From NCBI GenBank assembly GCA_027575805.1, contig JANBPU010000061.1, forward strand, positions 18,489 to 82,488: a DNA stretch of 64,000 nucleotides. Reading direction: 5' to 3'. The notes under the pieces are model-generated. The model saw nothing but the letters and a program-made list of their open reading frames with translations, was not told where the DNA came from and made no database searches. This document shows, piece after piece, positions 46,301 to 58,588 of this stretch; the stretch's first letter is position 1, and every line of letters starts with the position of its first letter. Origin of the DNA: Mycoemilia scoparia. Its lineage: Eukaryota > Kickxellomycota > Kickxellomycetes > Kickxellales > Kickxellaceae. A program made the translations under genes and the position numbers.

Positions 46301-47504
46301 TGCTTGTGTTCAACATGTGCTGGAGTCTTTCGTAAGAGGTCATCCTTGACTGGTTCTTCAAGGAACGGACCAGCTCAATTTGCATTTCCAAAGGCAATAT
46401 CTTGAATTCTTCAGATTCAATGTCGAATTCCATTATTTCGTCTACCTCACTGGCATGTTCTTTCAGAGTTTCCCTGAGCTCCTCTCTAAGCGGAAGCCTC
46501 TCATCATCCATTGCTTTGGCCAAATATTGCCTACATTTGTTAAATAATATACACACATAGTGTTAGTTGTAATTCAAAGTACCTTATATAATTCATATAC
46601 CAGGAACATAAAGACCTACTTCTCTTCAGGCCCATCGTATGAAGGCAAGTCATAATCATCCCGTCTCTTGTATCTTTTATTTCTATTCTGAGCTTTAGAA
46701 AGCTTGGCGGCCCCACTTTCTTTGCGCTTACTTGGAGCCAACATGCCACCAAGATCACCATCCTCATCGTCACCTTGTCGCTTTTGATCTAAAATTTCTT
46801 TTCTGAGCTGTGCATTTAGAAGTTGTCCAGCCTTCTTTCTGATTTCTGACACAGTATTCTGACGCCGCTGCTGACGTTCATTCTACAAAATGGCATCACC
46901 CGTTTGTAACATCAGTTATGAACAGAGCATCTTGGGAAGACACATATATGTAAACACATTTGGTTTACAGGATCAGGCTTTGAAAGAATATGAACTATTG
47001 ACTGGATCCAGTGCAAAATACACACACACGGATGCCCATATAACAAAGGACTCATATGCACCGGGTGCATTGGGAATCAATAATGGGTGTGTTAAGACAA
47101 CCACGATGCAAAATTTTGTGGGGGGATAGGCAAATAGGGACAGAAAGGCGATCAGGGCTTAAAATTGATGTCCCCCAAATATTCAAAAATTAATACAAGG
47201 CGTATACACATAAAACATCTAATTGAAATATTTAGCTTACAATAACTTGGCGTTTAATTTCAGGCATGGCTCCATCAAACACGAACACTGGCTTGATTCC
47301 AAAAAAGAGCAGCTTGCATATACGCCGATAAAATCCCACAATATGTGCCTGGTCAATTGGATTCCCCTCATCGTCTCTGATGGCCTTTACAAACTGGTTG
47401 AGCCATATTGATGCGTCAATGGCTATTCTTTGCCCCTCAAGCGACTCGATTCTGACTGGACGACTAGAAGGCTCAAGGATTGTCCATAGTGCTTTTACTC
47501 CCAT
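43305..47504 (-). CDS. RAD2: DNA repair endonuclease Rad2/XPG
   Basis: Exons 47504-47241, 46882-46620 and 46530-43305, with introns of 358 and 89 nt; 1,250 aa. The N-nuclease domain (1-about 98) begins MGVKALWTILEPSSRPV and has the catalytic Asp of AIDASIW (Asp30) and FVFDG (Asp77). The second exon supplies KKAGQLLNAQLRKEILDQK. A conserved spacer start (LPLREELRETLKEHASEVDE) leads to a roughly 700-residue acidic, Ser-rich spacer. The I-nuclease domain (about 980-1130) has ITAPAEAEAQCAYLYDQGLV, VTEDSDVMLFG and the helix-hairpin LLGSDYTEGISGIGPK. The enzyme makes the 3' incision in nucleotide excision repair and binds TFIIH. The protein stops soon after the FLNETLGWSMEKI block; the basic tail with a PCNA-binding motif found in XPG was not seen. 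It heads a run of three minus-strand genes. Confidence 0.95.
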
Positions 47505-47969
47505 GGCTTTACAATAGGGATATGGGTATGGTTAAAAAGGTGGTATATAAGCGTGTGAATACAAATATTAAAAGGTAGTGTTGCAATTGGTTGAGAGAGT
47601 AAATTTAGGTATGTAGGCAGAGGGTTTATTACAATATAGAGCTTTTGCCTTTGCTAGTAAAGAAGGAATGGGAGAAATGGTGAGTTTTGATTAAAGTATA
47701 AAAGTAAGTAGGTAAGAGCAACTTTGAACTAAATTACTAAGAGAATTGAAGTTCAAATTAAAAAAACGGCCAACAATGTTGAACATTGTGTAGAGTATGG
47801 GGGCAGTATTATGGGTACCCAATATCCTAATAAAATCCTCTCTGACAACAGATGTCACGCCTACTCTTATGAAGTTCGATAGGGCTCGTTTACTGATGTC
47901 GTCATGGGAAACAATGCATTCGTATGTGCTTGGAAAAAATGTTGACCCTATTGTTGCAGACCCAGCTGA
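47505..47969. other. Spacer between TAD1 and RAD2
   Basis: About 465 bp upstream of RAD2 and downstream of TAD1; holds the RAD2 promoter. No gene seen. Confidence 0.5.
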
Positions 47970-50140
47970 CTATTTAATATGATACTCTATGAAGCCTGTG
48001 CTAGCCTTACCCAGAATAGGCACATCAAGCACAAACTGCTCAGCGAATGGTGGACATACAACCCAGTCGCCAAATCTTTGCTGCATAAGCTTTGTTTTTG
48101 CCTCCTGATACTCTGTCGAATCGGCCTTTGCTTCTAAGTACTTTTGAGCCCTGACCCTTGGAATGGTAGCGCATGACTTGTGAGAGCGTAACTCCTGATC
48201 TGTATACTTCTGGATCTTTTGAAGAACCTCACAATGGCGTCTGAAAATCGATCTTTTGGAGATAGTTGGGCTGAAAAAATAAGAAAGTACAATGTTAGAC
48301 AATGATATTTGGATAATTATTTATGAGGGGTATCTTTCGGTGGTGGCCAGCAGTTATAGGGGCAACCACAGCCAAATGTGAGATCACCATTTGTTAGTAA
48401 ATGGTCACCCTTTAAAAATTATTGCCCATTTTCTATTTCCAGCCACAATGCTAAAGCATACTTTGCTGTTGTTGTAACCATGATGAAATTAATTACCTTG
48501 ATTGTGGATTGAACACACCACACTTTTTTACGGCCGCACCCTGCCTTCGACCTTCAACAATGACATCGTGTTTAGCAATCCCCTTGAACCAGCAAATGGC
48601 TGTGCTGCTAGGTACAATCTCATGGTCTTCTCCTTGATGCCTTTCGGACAATGTAGCAAGACTGCGTTCAAAGTTGACTTTGGATTTCACAACTTGTGGC
48701 TTCCTTACATGGTACCCAGAAGGAAGATCTAATATATAATGCAAAGGTGTGTGATCCATAAATGCATTCAGGAGTATTTCCATTAAACATTGATTGTGGT
48801 TGTAGAATGTGATGAATCTTACTCTCTAGCCCAGACACACGCTCCCAAACAGCCCGAAGAATACTATCGTTATTATAGAAATCACAAACAACTATAGATT
48901 CAAGGTAAATGGGTGATATTAACCGAGAGAGTAGCGCAGACTGTAATCCAAGAACATTCCATCGAGCTATCTTGTCGCTATCACTCGGATATTTAAAACA
49001 AGAAACAGGGTTTTATTCAGACATTATTTTGAGGCTCCAGCTTTAAGCAGGGAATGTGGCCACATTTATTATAAAGTATACATGACATACCTGCAAGACA
49101 TCGAGAAAGTAGTATCTGCATCCCTACGACCTACTTCGAGCAAATAGTTATTGTAAGTCGTGTGTATCTTAGAAACCAGTTTGCTGTGCTGAAATCTAGC
49201 CTACATGTACGAATATTCTTTTCAAAGAAATGTGGAAAAATAAAAGAAAGCCTAAAAAACCTACCTGGCTTTGTCCGTAAACTCATAAGGGCTGAGAAAT
49301 CCTCCCTTCCTCTACGCAATCCAATAACAGCTCCGTCGCTAAGTTTCTGTTTTTTTGATGCAGAGTCGATACTTGAATCATCAAAGCCACATTGATCTTG
49401 AACATTCACAGGTGATGAGTTTGATGAAGGATTTTCTTCTAAATGTCTAGCTAGGCTTTCTGTAGATGCATCGCCACATGGTGCTTGACTTATATATAGG
49501 TGGAACTTTATCTCTTTGTATTCCGAACCTTGCCTTAGTATAAACGGCTTTCCTTCTGGGTTATTGTTTTTTACAAATATACTCTTATTTCCACTATCAC
49601 TGCATTTAGGATCCTTATTTTCACTGGCCCAAAGGATGCACTCATCGATTTGGTTATACAAATACCGAATAAATCCTCTTCGAGCAATAACTTCGGCATG
49701 GCTGTCATGAACAAGATTGCCATCACTATCTATTGATTTGCCTCCTAAACACTTTACACCAGTCCTATATACCAATATGCTTACTTGTTAGGGTTTAGTT
49801 CATAGTTATTTTAAATCTTACTGGCTATTGTTTGAACCATGCACTCAACATTTACCCAAGAGACACGCATTTATAGTCCACATCACCATCGCTATTCTAG
49901 ATAGAAAAAATGATTCCAATTTTTAATATAATGGGCTAAATATGCTACATAATATTTCAAATATAAAACACATTGGCATTAGTAAGATGCCATTTATACC
50001 TTGGTTTCTTGAACAATCCCTGCTAGAACTGTCCATTCAAATCTCTCATTTGTTTGATCAACAGGTTTCCCCCGCTTTGGTAGCTGATTATATTGGAATA
50101 TTACTCTATTTGGTATTATAGTGGCAATATCATCGTCCAT
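47970..50140 (-). CDS. TAD1: tRNA-specific adenosine deaminase Tad1/ADAT1
   Basis: Seven exons: 50140-50000, 49896-49856, 49764-49265, 49130-49091, 48977-48823, 48728-48497 and 48270-47970; all introns GT-AG; 469 aa. Several exons are too short to be seen as frames. The start reads NQLPKRGKPVDQTNERFEWT. The deaminase zinc site is complete: HAE (His83, Glu85 in DSHAEVIARR), Cys157 in QAPCGDAS and Cys240 in TFSMSCSDKIARWNVLGLQ. RGREDFSALMSLRTKPGR is also family-typical. Tad1 converts A37 of tRNA-Ala to inosine and is the relative of metazoan ADARs. An acidic insert (about 170-205) separates the two Cys motifs. The start of exon 6 is the least certain, because only one acceptor (ATTAG) fits. Intron 6 is 226 nt and carries a family A repeat. 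Confidence 0.93.
48304..48430. repeat. Family A repeat inside TAD1 intron 6
   Basis: Left end ATATTTGGATAATTATTTAT, internal GGGGTATCTTTCGGTGGTGG and TTATAGGGGCAACCACAGCC, right end AAATGGTCACCCTTTAAAAA. It is the reverse complement of most of 36963-37122 and fills more than half of the intron. Confidence 0.65.
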
Positions 50141-50421
50141 TTCCTTTCTATGCTAAACTTCTTGGAATCACAGACCGCAGTTTAAAATTTATCTGACAAC
50201 CAACTCCTTATTTGATCCCTCGACTTTTGGAAAAGTGAAGCATCTAGTCAGGATCCAATTATGGGTGGTTCATTTATACTTAATACCTTTAAAGGCTTTG
50301 TAAGCTTATTAGAGTTATAAATTTATGCATTGAATTTGTGAAGACTGCGTAAACCGATTACAAAATAACCAATTGTGAAGGATAAAGATTTATTTAATTG
50401 ATTAGCTTAAACAGTTACAAA

Positions 50422-53400
50422 CTAGACTACTTCAATGCTCTGCGTTGCTTCCCCAGAAATCTGCGTCTCTACTTGATCTACAGAGGGTGTTGACTTATTT
50501 TCATCAGAATCCACCTTTTTGTTGAAGGTTTGTGATGGCACGGTTTGCGGAGCATCCGACTCAGTCTTTATTACATGGCTATGCTTTCTAATCAATGGTC
50601 TTTGAGTATGTATGAACCGCGATACAATACCCTCAACCCGTTTTCTGACTAGTTCATATTCAGATGTGACTGTCAGATTAAGTATATCAATAACAGCTTT
50701 ACGAGTATCAAGGTCAACGGTTATACTTTCCATATCTTTGGATGCCTCAACAGATACAAAGTGCTCTTTCAAGAATCCCATCAATCTAGAGCATTTGGTC
50801 TCAACGTCGCTATAATCTGGGGTGCGCACCGATTGCTTATCATGACTATGACCATGCTGGCAAGCAGATTTGGTTACTACATATCAAAAAAGAAACATTC
50901 TGTAAATGCAATTTCAAGTTTATCCACCGCCATATTTTATGTCTAATAAAAGATGAAATAGCCTACATTTAATTGAAGCCGGGCTGCTTTCAATACCCAT
51001 TATCAATGCAACTATAGAATCGGCGACCATGTCATTAACAGTGTCACCTTCCCACTCTATTTCCAAACAATCCGATCCATCCACATATTTTATGTCAACA
51101 GAGTCATATACCCGTAACTTCTTTGACGAGGGTTTTCCGATGCTTTCGGTCTTCATTACTTCTGATGGCTCGGACTCCTTTGCTTTGCCATCATCATCCA
51201 ACTCAAGAACATACGACGATTCTTCTATTTCAACCTCTTCTACTACTCCATACATTTGGTCCAGGTAGTATTTCAGCAATGAAAAGGATGCACTATAGGG
51301 AACAGTTTGAGATTGAATGACAGATGTTGGTGTCAAGTCATTGATCAGCTCATTCAAATCGGATGGATCGACCAAAGTATATTTGAAATCTTTGTGAACT
51401 AGGACACCATATATGAGATCACCCTCTTCGGGAACCTTTGAGGCCTTTCCTCCATGAACCTATATCAACACATATAGCCATAAAATGGACTTATCAGTCG
51501 TGATCTGTATATTGCTTACAATGAAGCATGATCATATAATACGCAATTACCTTTACAGTCTTTTCACCTCTAAAGTGAAGCTCAACTGGCTCAATATTTG
51601 CTGGAGTGTAAATCTTGATGTTCATTCCAGATTCGGCAAATTTGCGTTGTAAAGATGCTCGTAGTTGGCTCATGGAGTTTTTCTCGCCATGAACCAAAAT
51701 CTAAATAAATATATTTGCCATTATAATGAGAATCGTGTTCAAATTCATGATATATGCTGCTTTAAAGGGTCTTCGTCAATACATACCAGGTTAGGGGCTT
51801 TGATTTCCTCGATGAATTCGCTGTTTTGAGTCCCATCAACGTGAGCTGAAAAGGATATATATTCCACAGACATCCTTCTTGGAATACGAACACCCATCAA
51901 TGTATCAACCTCATCTGGTTCATTCATAATAGTCTATAGAAATTACGTCAATGGTCCAGTTAAAATCTAACTCTAACCCATAGTAGCTTGCACACAAAAT
52001 GCCTCTAGCTTACCCTTGCTAGTGTTCCTTCAATAGAATAACCGGTAATAATAAGGCCATTTCTTCTATCTGGGGCCCACTTGTCAAATAGCTCTCTTGA
52101 CAAGCCGCTCTAAATTACATTTATCCAAAACAAATTCATTGGTATCACACGATTTTGTATTGAAAATGATTCAAAATTATATTTACCTGCAACATTCCAG
52201 GACTAGCAATCATCACACACGGGCCAATATCATCAAAGCTACTAAGATTCTTGAGGTTCGATATGTGTTTAAATCTGAAGGGATTGGATTTTTGGAATTG
52301 CTTCTTGATATTATCGTTCATCATATGGATGTATGTTTGATAGACTGCCATACAGCGCTTGGCAAGAGAGGAAGCAAAGTATATAGGCACGGACTCTATC
52401 TCTGGATGCTTGGACCAATATTCGTCCAGAATCAATAAGAGCTCCTGTGTTCTTCCTAGAGCAAAGACCGGCATCAAACAGCGGCCACCTCTTCTAACAA
52501 CATTGTGTACCAGCTCTAAATTAATTGGCAAATTTGATAAAAGTATTTGTATTAGCAAATCTGTATATTGAGGCTATTCCTCTCTCAAGGCTGACTGCAT
52601 TAGTGATTTATTCTATCTAAACCAATGCTTACTTGTAAAACGCTTTTCCCTTTCTGGGCGTGGCTCGTGGCTCTGAATTCCATATGTAGATTCGGTTATG
52701 AGTACATCTATGGGCACTCCGGGATTCTCTGCTGCCATTAAATGGCGATCTTCTTCGCGCGAATAATCCCCAGTGTACAAAACCTAATTAGTAGAAAAGC
52801 ATCAAGCATTTTCTCAGTCACAGGAGAATATGCTATAATGTTGAAAGTGTGTTGTGGTTTCCTGATCATTGGCTACATACCTTTACTCCAGCTATTTCGA
52901 TTACAAACATTGCAGCGCCCAGTACATGACCCGCATTGAAGGCTGTGAATTTTACACCATCGATTTCAACCTGCTGGCGATAGTTTACAGCCTCGATTTT
53001 ATTGTACGCTCTTAACATGTCTTCCTCCTCATACAATGAAGACTGGGAAGATGCAGCATTATTGCTACAAAGTTTCGTAGATATTTTTGTGCTTAGACTA
53101 ACATATTTGACATATCCACCATTGGCCCGGTATTTCCATGTATTTTTGGGCTTACCTGACTTTTACATAGTCTGATACAAGCCATCTAAAGATAGCTTTT
53201 GTGGGATGTGTCATGAATGTTCTTCCACGAAAGTTTGTCTAAAGTTATCATCACATATGCATTTTTATGGTATCAAATAGATGGTCAAAGTAGAGACATT
53301 AGATTTTATAACCATGTCAGCTGTTTATTTGCGAAATTTGCGTTGTGTTTTACCTTTTCCAAATAATAAGGAACTGCAGCGGCATGATCAACATGGAAAC

Positions 53401-53823
53401 TATAATTTAAATAGATATCAATGTTAGAAAACACACAATTACGTATCCAAAGTTTGAGCATTTAAATGAAACAATGGTACAAGCTACGTACTGTGTTACT
53501 AAAAGGATATCAACGCTGGCAGGATCGACTTCATCAATGAATGGAAGACTAGCATCGCCGTCATAAGCAGGGTGGAGGCCACAATCCAGCTATAAAAGAC
53601 AACATACAGTTATTATAACCACTTTAAATCCAATATTATGTAACGAATGTTTATGCATATTCAATTCTGCGAAAATAGTTACCATGATGGTTTTATTCTT
53701 GTATTCCAAAACTATGCATGATCTTCCGACTTCTTGTCCAGCACCAAGTGGTGTTATACGTAGAATATCGGATTCATTGTCAACAGCAAATTCAATCGGC
53801 GCCTTTCGCTTTACTATCGACAT
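50422..53823 (-). CDS. YSH1: pre-mRNA 3'-end endonuclease Ysh1/CPSF73
   Basis: Twelve exons: 53823-53683, 53589-53492, 53399-53354, 53238-53156, 53064-52881, 52783-52633, 52515-52187, 52109-52014, 51933-51787, 51700-51551, 51459-50967 and 50876-50422. They splice to 790 aa, against 779 in yeast. All introns are GT-AG, 77-117 nt. The metallo-beta-lactamase motif HFHVDH (residues 80-85) is complete and is created by joining exons 2 and 3. Further motifs are [47 protein letters not shown] and the beta-CASP blocks [20 protein letters not shown] and [27 protein letters not shown] follows. The C-terminal domain (about 500-720) is conserved in outline; the last 50 residues are disordered. This is the nuclease that cuts pre-mRNA before polyadenylation. 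TAD1 follows 281 bp downstream on the same strand. Confidence 0.97.
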
Positions 53824-54587
53824 TTTTTGTGTATGTATGTATATATTTGCTTGACTTGTAAGAAAAGACTACCAATAAATTTCACAATTCTTTGTGTACT
53901 TTGAAAATAAAGAAAAGCATCAGTTCGTGTCAATAACGATGAATTATGGGGTGGAATAAACGAAATCACCACATATTGCCGGGATTAAATTAAATTCAGT
54001 TACACTATTGTTGGCCCAGTTGAGAGTTTGAAAGTCTAAGGTTCAGAAAAGCAAGTGTACTTGTATCGGGGGCGGTTCCTTAAGTGTGTAAAAGACAATA
54101 AACCATGTAGTGATCATAATGGGTTAGCCATATCGGTGTGGCAATTCTTAGTAAGCATGTAAAGTAAATATGTATCTCTATCCAATACAACATCAACCGC
54201 CACACAACTAGTACTCCTTTATTTTTTTCCAAAAATTAGTGATTTTTAAGGCCATGCCAAGAAATTTGGAATGTGAATACATCCTTGAATCTGAGGATCC
54301 AAGTTACTCACAACTGTATCATTATTTTTGGATAGTCGCACAATCAAACATTAATATAGCAACATCAAAGACTACCGCGCAGTTCCTGACACAAAAAAAC
54401 AAAAACCATTGGAAAACTCTAAAAAGAATAGAGAGCGAGTTTTGCCAAGTGCATATGGTTTATTGTGTCCCTTTTTTTATTTAGTAAGTTTTCGATCAAG
54501 AAGAAGGATTCTGGAAAGATTAAAAAGGGCTTATTACCACATGCAGGAATAGAACGAGGGCAATAATTAAAAAATAGCCAAGAAAAA

Positions 54588-54608
54588 GGGGGGAGGGGGA
54601 GGGGGAGG
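54588..54608 (+). other. G-rich tract with G-quadruplex potential
   Basis: Runs of six, five, five and two G separated by single A, followed by TGG. It is unusual in AT-rich surroundings and fits a short-loop quadruplex on the plus strand. No gene nearby explains it. Confidence 0.4.
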
Positions 54609-57600
54609 TGGATCTTGTTGAAAGCTTATCAATCGGGAGTAACATTTTCCACCAGAAAGTTCTAATTTCTTGGCATGGAACTAGCAAAGAAAAATGTGCC
54701 TAACTTGTCAAGAATACACACGCACGCTTTTTAGGGATTTTTTTGTCTGAAATTCCACGAATAGTGGTGTGCTATCAAATGAATTTTTTGTTTAAAAGGG
54801 ATATCGATACACAAGTCAATTGATCAGATATAACAACCTAGTCCACAAGATCATTTGCTTTTATTTTATAGACTTATTCGATCCTTGCAAGAAAGTCCAA
54901 ATGACATTTTATTAATGACAAAGTAATTACGTAAATGTTATTTTCCATAAAGCAAATATTTGTACAATATAGTTATACACATTGGTAAAAAAATAGAATT
55001 CACAAGATACACACACACACACACAATATTTAAATGTCCGTTAAAAAGCGTGTCGTATGAAGCCAAGAACAAAATCCATACCAAACTTGGATAATATTGG
55101 GCAATGCCTTGATCTACTGTGCAGGATGCGTATTTCTAGATATTTGTCTGTTTTGCGCCACTCATTATCTATTGTCACGGTCTTGGCTTTAATGCTTTTG
55201 GAAAAACACTTTTCGAAATTCTACATAGACTAACAATGCTGGACAACTTTAGAAAATGATTGAAAATGCAGGTAGATGTAGTGTAAATAGATCTACATTC
55301 GGTCTTGGCTGAATTTGCTGGTACTGATTAGTTGGAATTGACCTGACCAAGACATTGAAAGATCAGAAAGGAAATGGCAACTGGTAATCCAATATATATA
55401 TATGTCAGTAGAATGTAAGTTCATAATGAGACGAGCAATTGATTGTTGAAGCTTTGACCAAATATGAAGAAAAAAAATACCGATCTTGGCAAGTACGGGT
55501 GCTTGAAAACACCATTACATTGACTTACGTTCCTTTTTAAACTGATGACTCCGTTGAAAGTAGCCCCAAGTGTTACCCCCCTATTAGAAAAACATAATGA
55601 TGTGGGTATACAACTAATAAAGTTGCAGCTAGTAATTAAAATGGCGTGCAATGTTGACATTAGACATAAGGTGATACAAAAATTACGGATGAGAAATAAA
55701 GCTTGACTTTACGCAATTAATACAAAATAGTATTAACACTGGTAATATTTGTTCACATAACTGAACTCTGGTTGTAAAAAAGAGCTACTGCTTTTAGATA
55801 ATTTATTGGTAGATAGAACATTTGAGTACATCATATGTAATTGACGGCGTATACTGCTGACTTGTATTGCGGAGTAATATTTAGATGACTAAATTCCAAC
55901 CTCATACACACATATATAATATATTTAACATTAATACTATTGGCTAGTAAATGTGGAAAAAGAGATAAGGCAAGGACACCTCACAGCAAATATTGTTGTT
56001 CCCACCAGAAAATACATGTATCGGAAAAGAGTATGGCTGGTGACTATTTTTAGACAGTAATAGAAAAATCGACCAAGGCCAGTCGAAGGAAATGAGGGCC
56101 AGGAAATAATGATAATGTCAACGATATAGATCACACGCTGAATTGTGGCAGAGGTCGCGGCGATACATATCAAAATACAGCATTATGATTAATATATGGG
56201 AGATAATTTGCAACAAGCAGGGAACAACGCAGCTAAGCCACGCCAAGAACTCTGTTGGAAATTTCCATGTAGCTAAAGGGAGTCAGGGTTTTTGTCGATG
56301 GTCAGTAAAAAGGAGTTTGTGACCAGGTTCAAACCGATAAAAGAGCCAACTTCATGATCAATGTATGACTAGCAGTCTGCGCTGTGGGCAATATGGCCAT
56401 TCATTGTATTAGGTGGTCAGGTTAAACATATTACCCTACTAACTAGTATCAGTAAAGAGTCCCAGCACAAATGTCTAACCTTGATAATGATCGTGGTGAT
56501 AATAAAAACAAGCTGGGTGGAACATCAGGAGGATGTTGCTATGATGGTGGCCTCTCTCACAACAGCGACGTGGCAATCCGATTCGATAAATTTTGTGAAG
56601 TGGTAGTTGGATGGCAAACGCGAAGTGGCAAGCCTTTTGCAAAAACGATCCTCACACTGTCCCTTATCTTTCTCTTGCCAAGGGAGAGAATGGAAGGGCG
56701 TGCGTATATCTGTCCGCATATGCACTGCGGCAGCAACATTCACTCGGACAGATTAGAACAGCCAAGCACAAATAGAAATGAAAAAGTGGGGATTTAGTCC
56801 TGGCAAATGCATGCTATTATTCCCACTCATCTCAGGCAACTCATTTCACCCCCGGGGGGGGAGGATTAAGGGTGAGTGAGCGTTGTGTATGAGGAGAGAG
56901 AGAGAAGGGGGCAGAAGATTAATTGTGGTGACGGAAGATCATGCTTTTTCCAAGGATTTTACTGAAACTTCTTTGGCATGCACACAAACAAATAGGCAGG
57001 CAGACTACAGTAGTGTGATGAGAATTCTGGTTGGTGCGCCAAGCCTTACAGCCTTGAGGATTTCTATTGGGTTTATGCGAACGCTTGAGGGCCGCGAGAG
57101 ATGAAAGGGGAATCAGCTCTGCACACATCCAGCAAGTAGGCGAGTTTGCAGGATTGGTGGCAAAGGCTAAAGCCCATAGGATTCCTTGTAGGACCACACC
57201 TCCACGGCAACACAGCACCACAGACCAAGCAAGAAAGCGGGAAAATGCCAGCATTAGTGTTGACAAGAATACACACAAACACAGATGCGCAACAATACAA
57301 CACAATCCAACTTTACTAGAAAAGGGGGAGGGCCAAGGGATGGTGGTGGGGTGCAAATTATTTTGGGGGCACAGAGTTGGCAAAATGAAGGATGGAAGTG
57401 GCAACCGAACAGGTTGGGCTATGTCAGTTTTAACACAAGGAGCTAGAGCTTCTGCTCAGAAGAAGCAAGCTGTATATCCTGAGAAAGTGCGCGAGCACGA
57501 CCAAGACGATGGCGATGCTGACTACTGATATTTGTAAAAAAGCTATTTAAAGAACACCATTCGGATGGGGTCTATTCAAATCATTTTCCCTATACATTCT

Positions 57601-57848
57601 CACACCAGCATCACCACACACTCTCACATACATTACAATCCTTTTTTAGAAATATACTATATTATATTGTATCTTTGGAATCCTTCTATTTCTCTTTCAA
57701 ACAACAAACAAGCTCGTTCACACGCACAGGACCGACGACTTTTATTCTTGACTAAAACAGCCGTGCTTGCAATTTAGTTATAAATATCTGCATTTTCCCC
57801 ATCCTCCATTGCGACTGCTGTTTTTCTCTAGTTTTTCCTCTCTCTCGC

Positions 57849-57860
57849 TATATATATAAA
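57849..57860 (+). promoter_or_regulatory. TATA box of the four-span gene
   Basis: TATATATATAAA lies 78-89 bp before the ATG at 57938 and inside a pyrimidine-rich stretch (about 57800-57900). This is the arrangement of strongly expressed fungal promoters. Confidence 0.5.
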
Positions 57861-57937
57861 ATCCAAGTCCATATTCTCTCTAATCCCCCAAGCTCGTCGC
57901 CAAAGCCCATAAGAGCCCTGTTACAACTACAGCCAAG

Positions 57938-58588
57938 ATGTGTAGCCGTACCAGCTTTGTAAAAACTCTAGCAGCCCTGCTCTTTGTTCTGATCTTCGCC
58001 GTGTCCATCATCTCGACCGGTACCTATGCCGCCCAAAAGGTCCGGTTGGACCAGGAAGACCTGCCCTATGCCAGACCCTGGCAATACCGATTCAAATGGG
58101 TAGTCAAGCCCTTGTCTGCCTTCCTATCGCTGCTGCTGCTCATATTTGCTGCCTTCTCGGCCTGCAAGAGCTGCTGCGGTGGAGGAAGCAGCAAGTCCGG
58201 CCGTAGCGGACGTGTTTACCCATCCTTCATGCTTCTCTTCTCGGTCGGCATGTGCGTCCTCTGGTCCATCCTTGTTGCGTACCAATTTAAGAACGCTCCC
58301 AACTACACCGACAATCCCAGCCAGTTCATCGACAACAGCAGCAACGCCCGCTTCTTTATTTACCCCCTTGCATCTGGCATCTCTTTGAAGAACGACTGTG
58401 GTGCCTCTCCTTTCACTCTTTATGAGCACGGAGAACTTCTTTGCAAGCTCATCAAGATCGATTCCATCACTGCTATCATCGCCTTGGGCCTTTGGGGCAT
58501 TGCATTGCTTTTCTCCCTTTTGTTGCTTGGTATGAGAAGATCATTCAGACCTAAGGACAACGTCATTGCTCCTTACCCTGCCAACTAA
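57938..58588 (+). CDS. Four-span membrane protein, paralogue of 34203-34832
   Basis: 216 aa in one exon. Hydrophobic spans at about residues 8-31, 55-78, 94-114 and 177-203. A short Cys/Gly/Ser-rich cytosolic loop (SACKSCCGGGSSKSG) between spans 2 and 3 could be palmitoylated. The loop between spans 3 and 4 has NYTDNPSQFIDNSSNARFF, with possible N-glycosylation sites, then PLASGISLKNDCGASPFTLY and EHGELLC. This loop shares its two Cys, SLK-x-x-C and Tyr...Glu-x-Gly pattern with the 209-aa protein at 34203-34832. Codons end mostly in C or G (CTC, ATC, GCC, AAG), unlike most genes here, and a TATA box precedes it; both suggest high expression. Family unknown. Confidence 0.75.
   Translation: MCSRTSFVKTLAALLFVLIFAVSIISTGTYAAQKVRLDQEDLPYARPWQYRFKWVVKPLSAFLSLLLLIFAAFSACKSCCGGGSSKSGRSGRVYPSFMLLFSVGMCVLWSILVAYQFKNAPNYTDNPSQFIDNSSNARFFIYPLASGISLKNDCGASPFTLYEHGELLCKLIKIDSITAIIALGLWGIALLFSLLLLGMRRSFRPKDNVIAPYPAN

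Larger units (their letters stand above)
53824..57937. other. 4-kb spacer, no convincing gene
   Basis: Between the divergent YSH1 and four-span genes. Frames at 54239-54484, 55421-55660, 56471-56797 and 57067-57528 lack conservation-like features. Contains a G-rich tract at 54588-54608, an AC microsatellite at about 55010-55024, and a pyrimidine-rich, TATA-containing promoter region before 57938. Confidence 0.45.

Noticed and set aside
54239..54484. 81-codon frame between YSH1 and the four-span gene
   Set aside because: Partly protein-like composition but no start context, homologue-like motif or splice partner; left unannotated.
57067..57528. Overlapping plus- and minus-strand frames of 153 and 161 codons before the four-span gene
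   Set aside because: They overlap each other on opposite strands in promoter sequence, one begins without ATG, and neither has domain-like segments.
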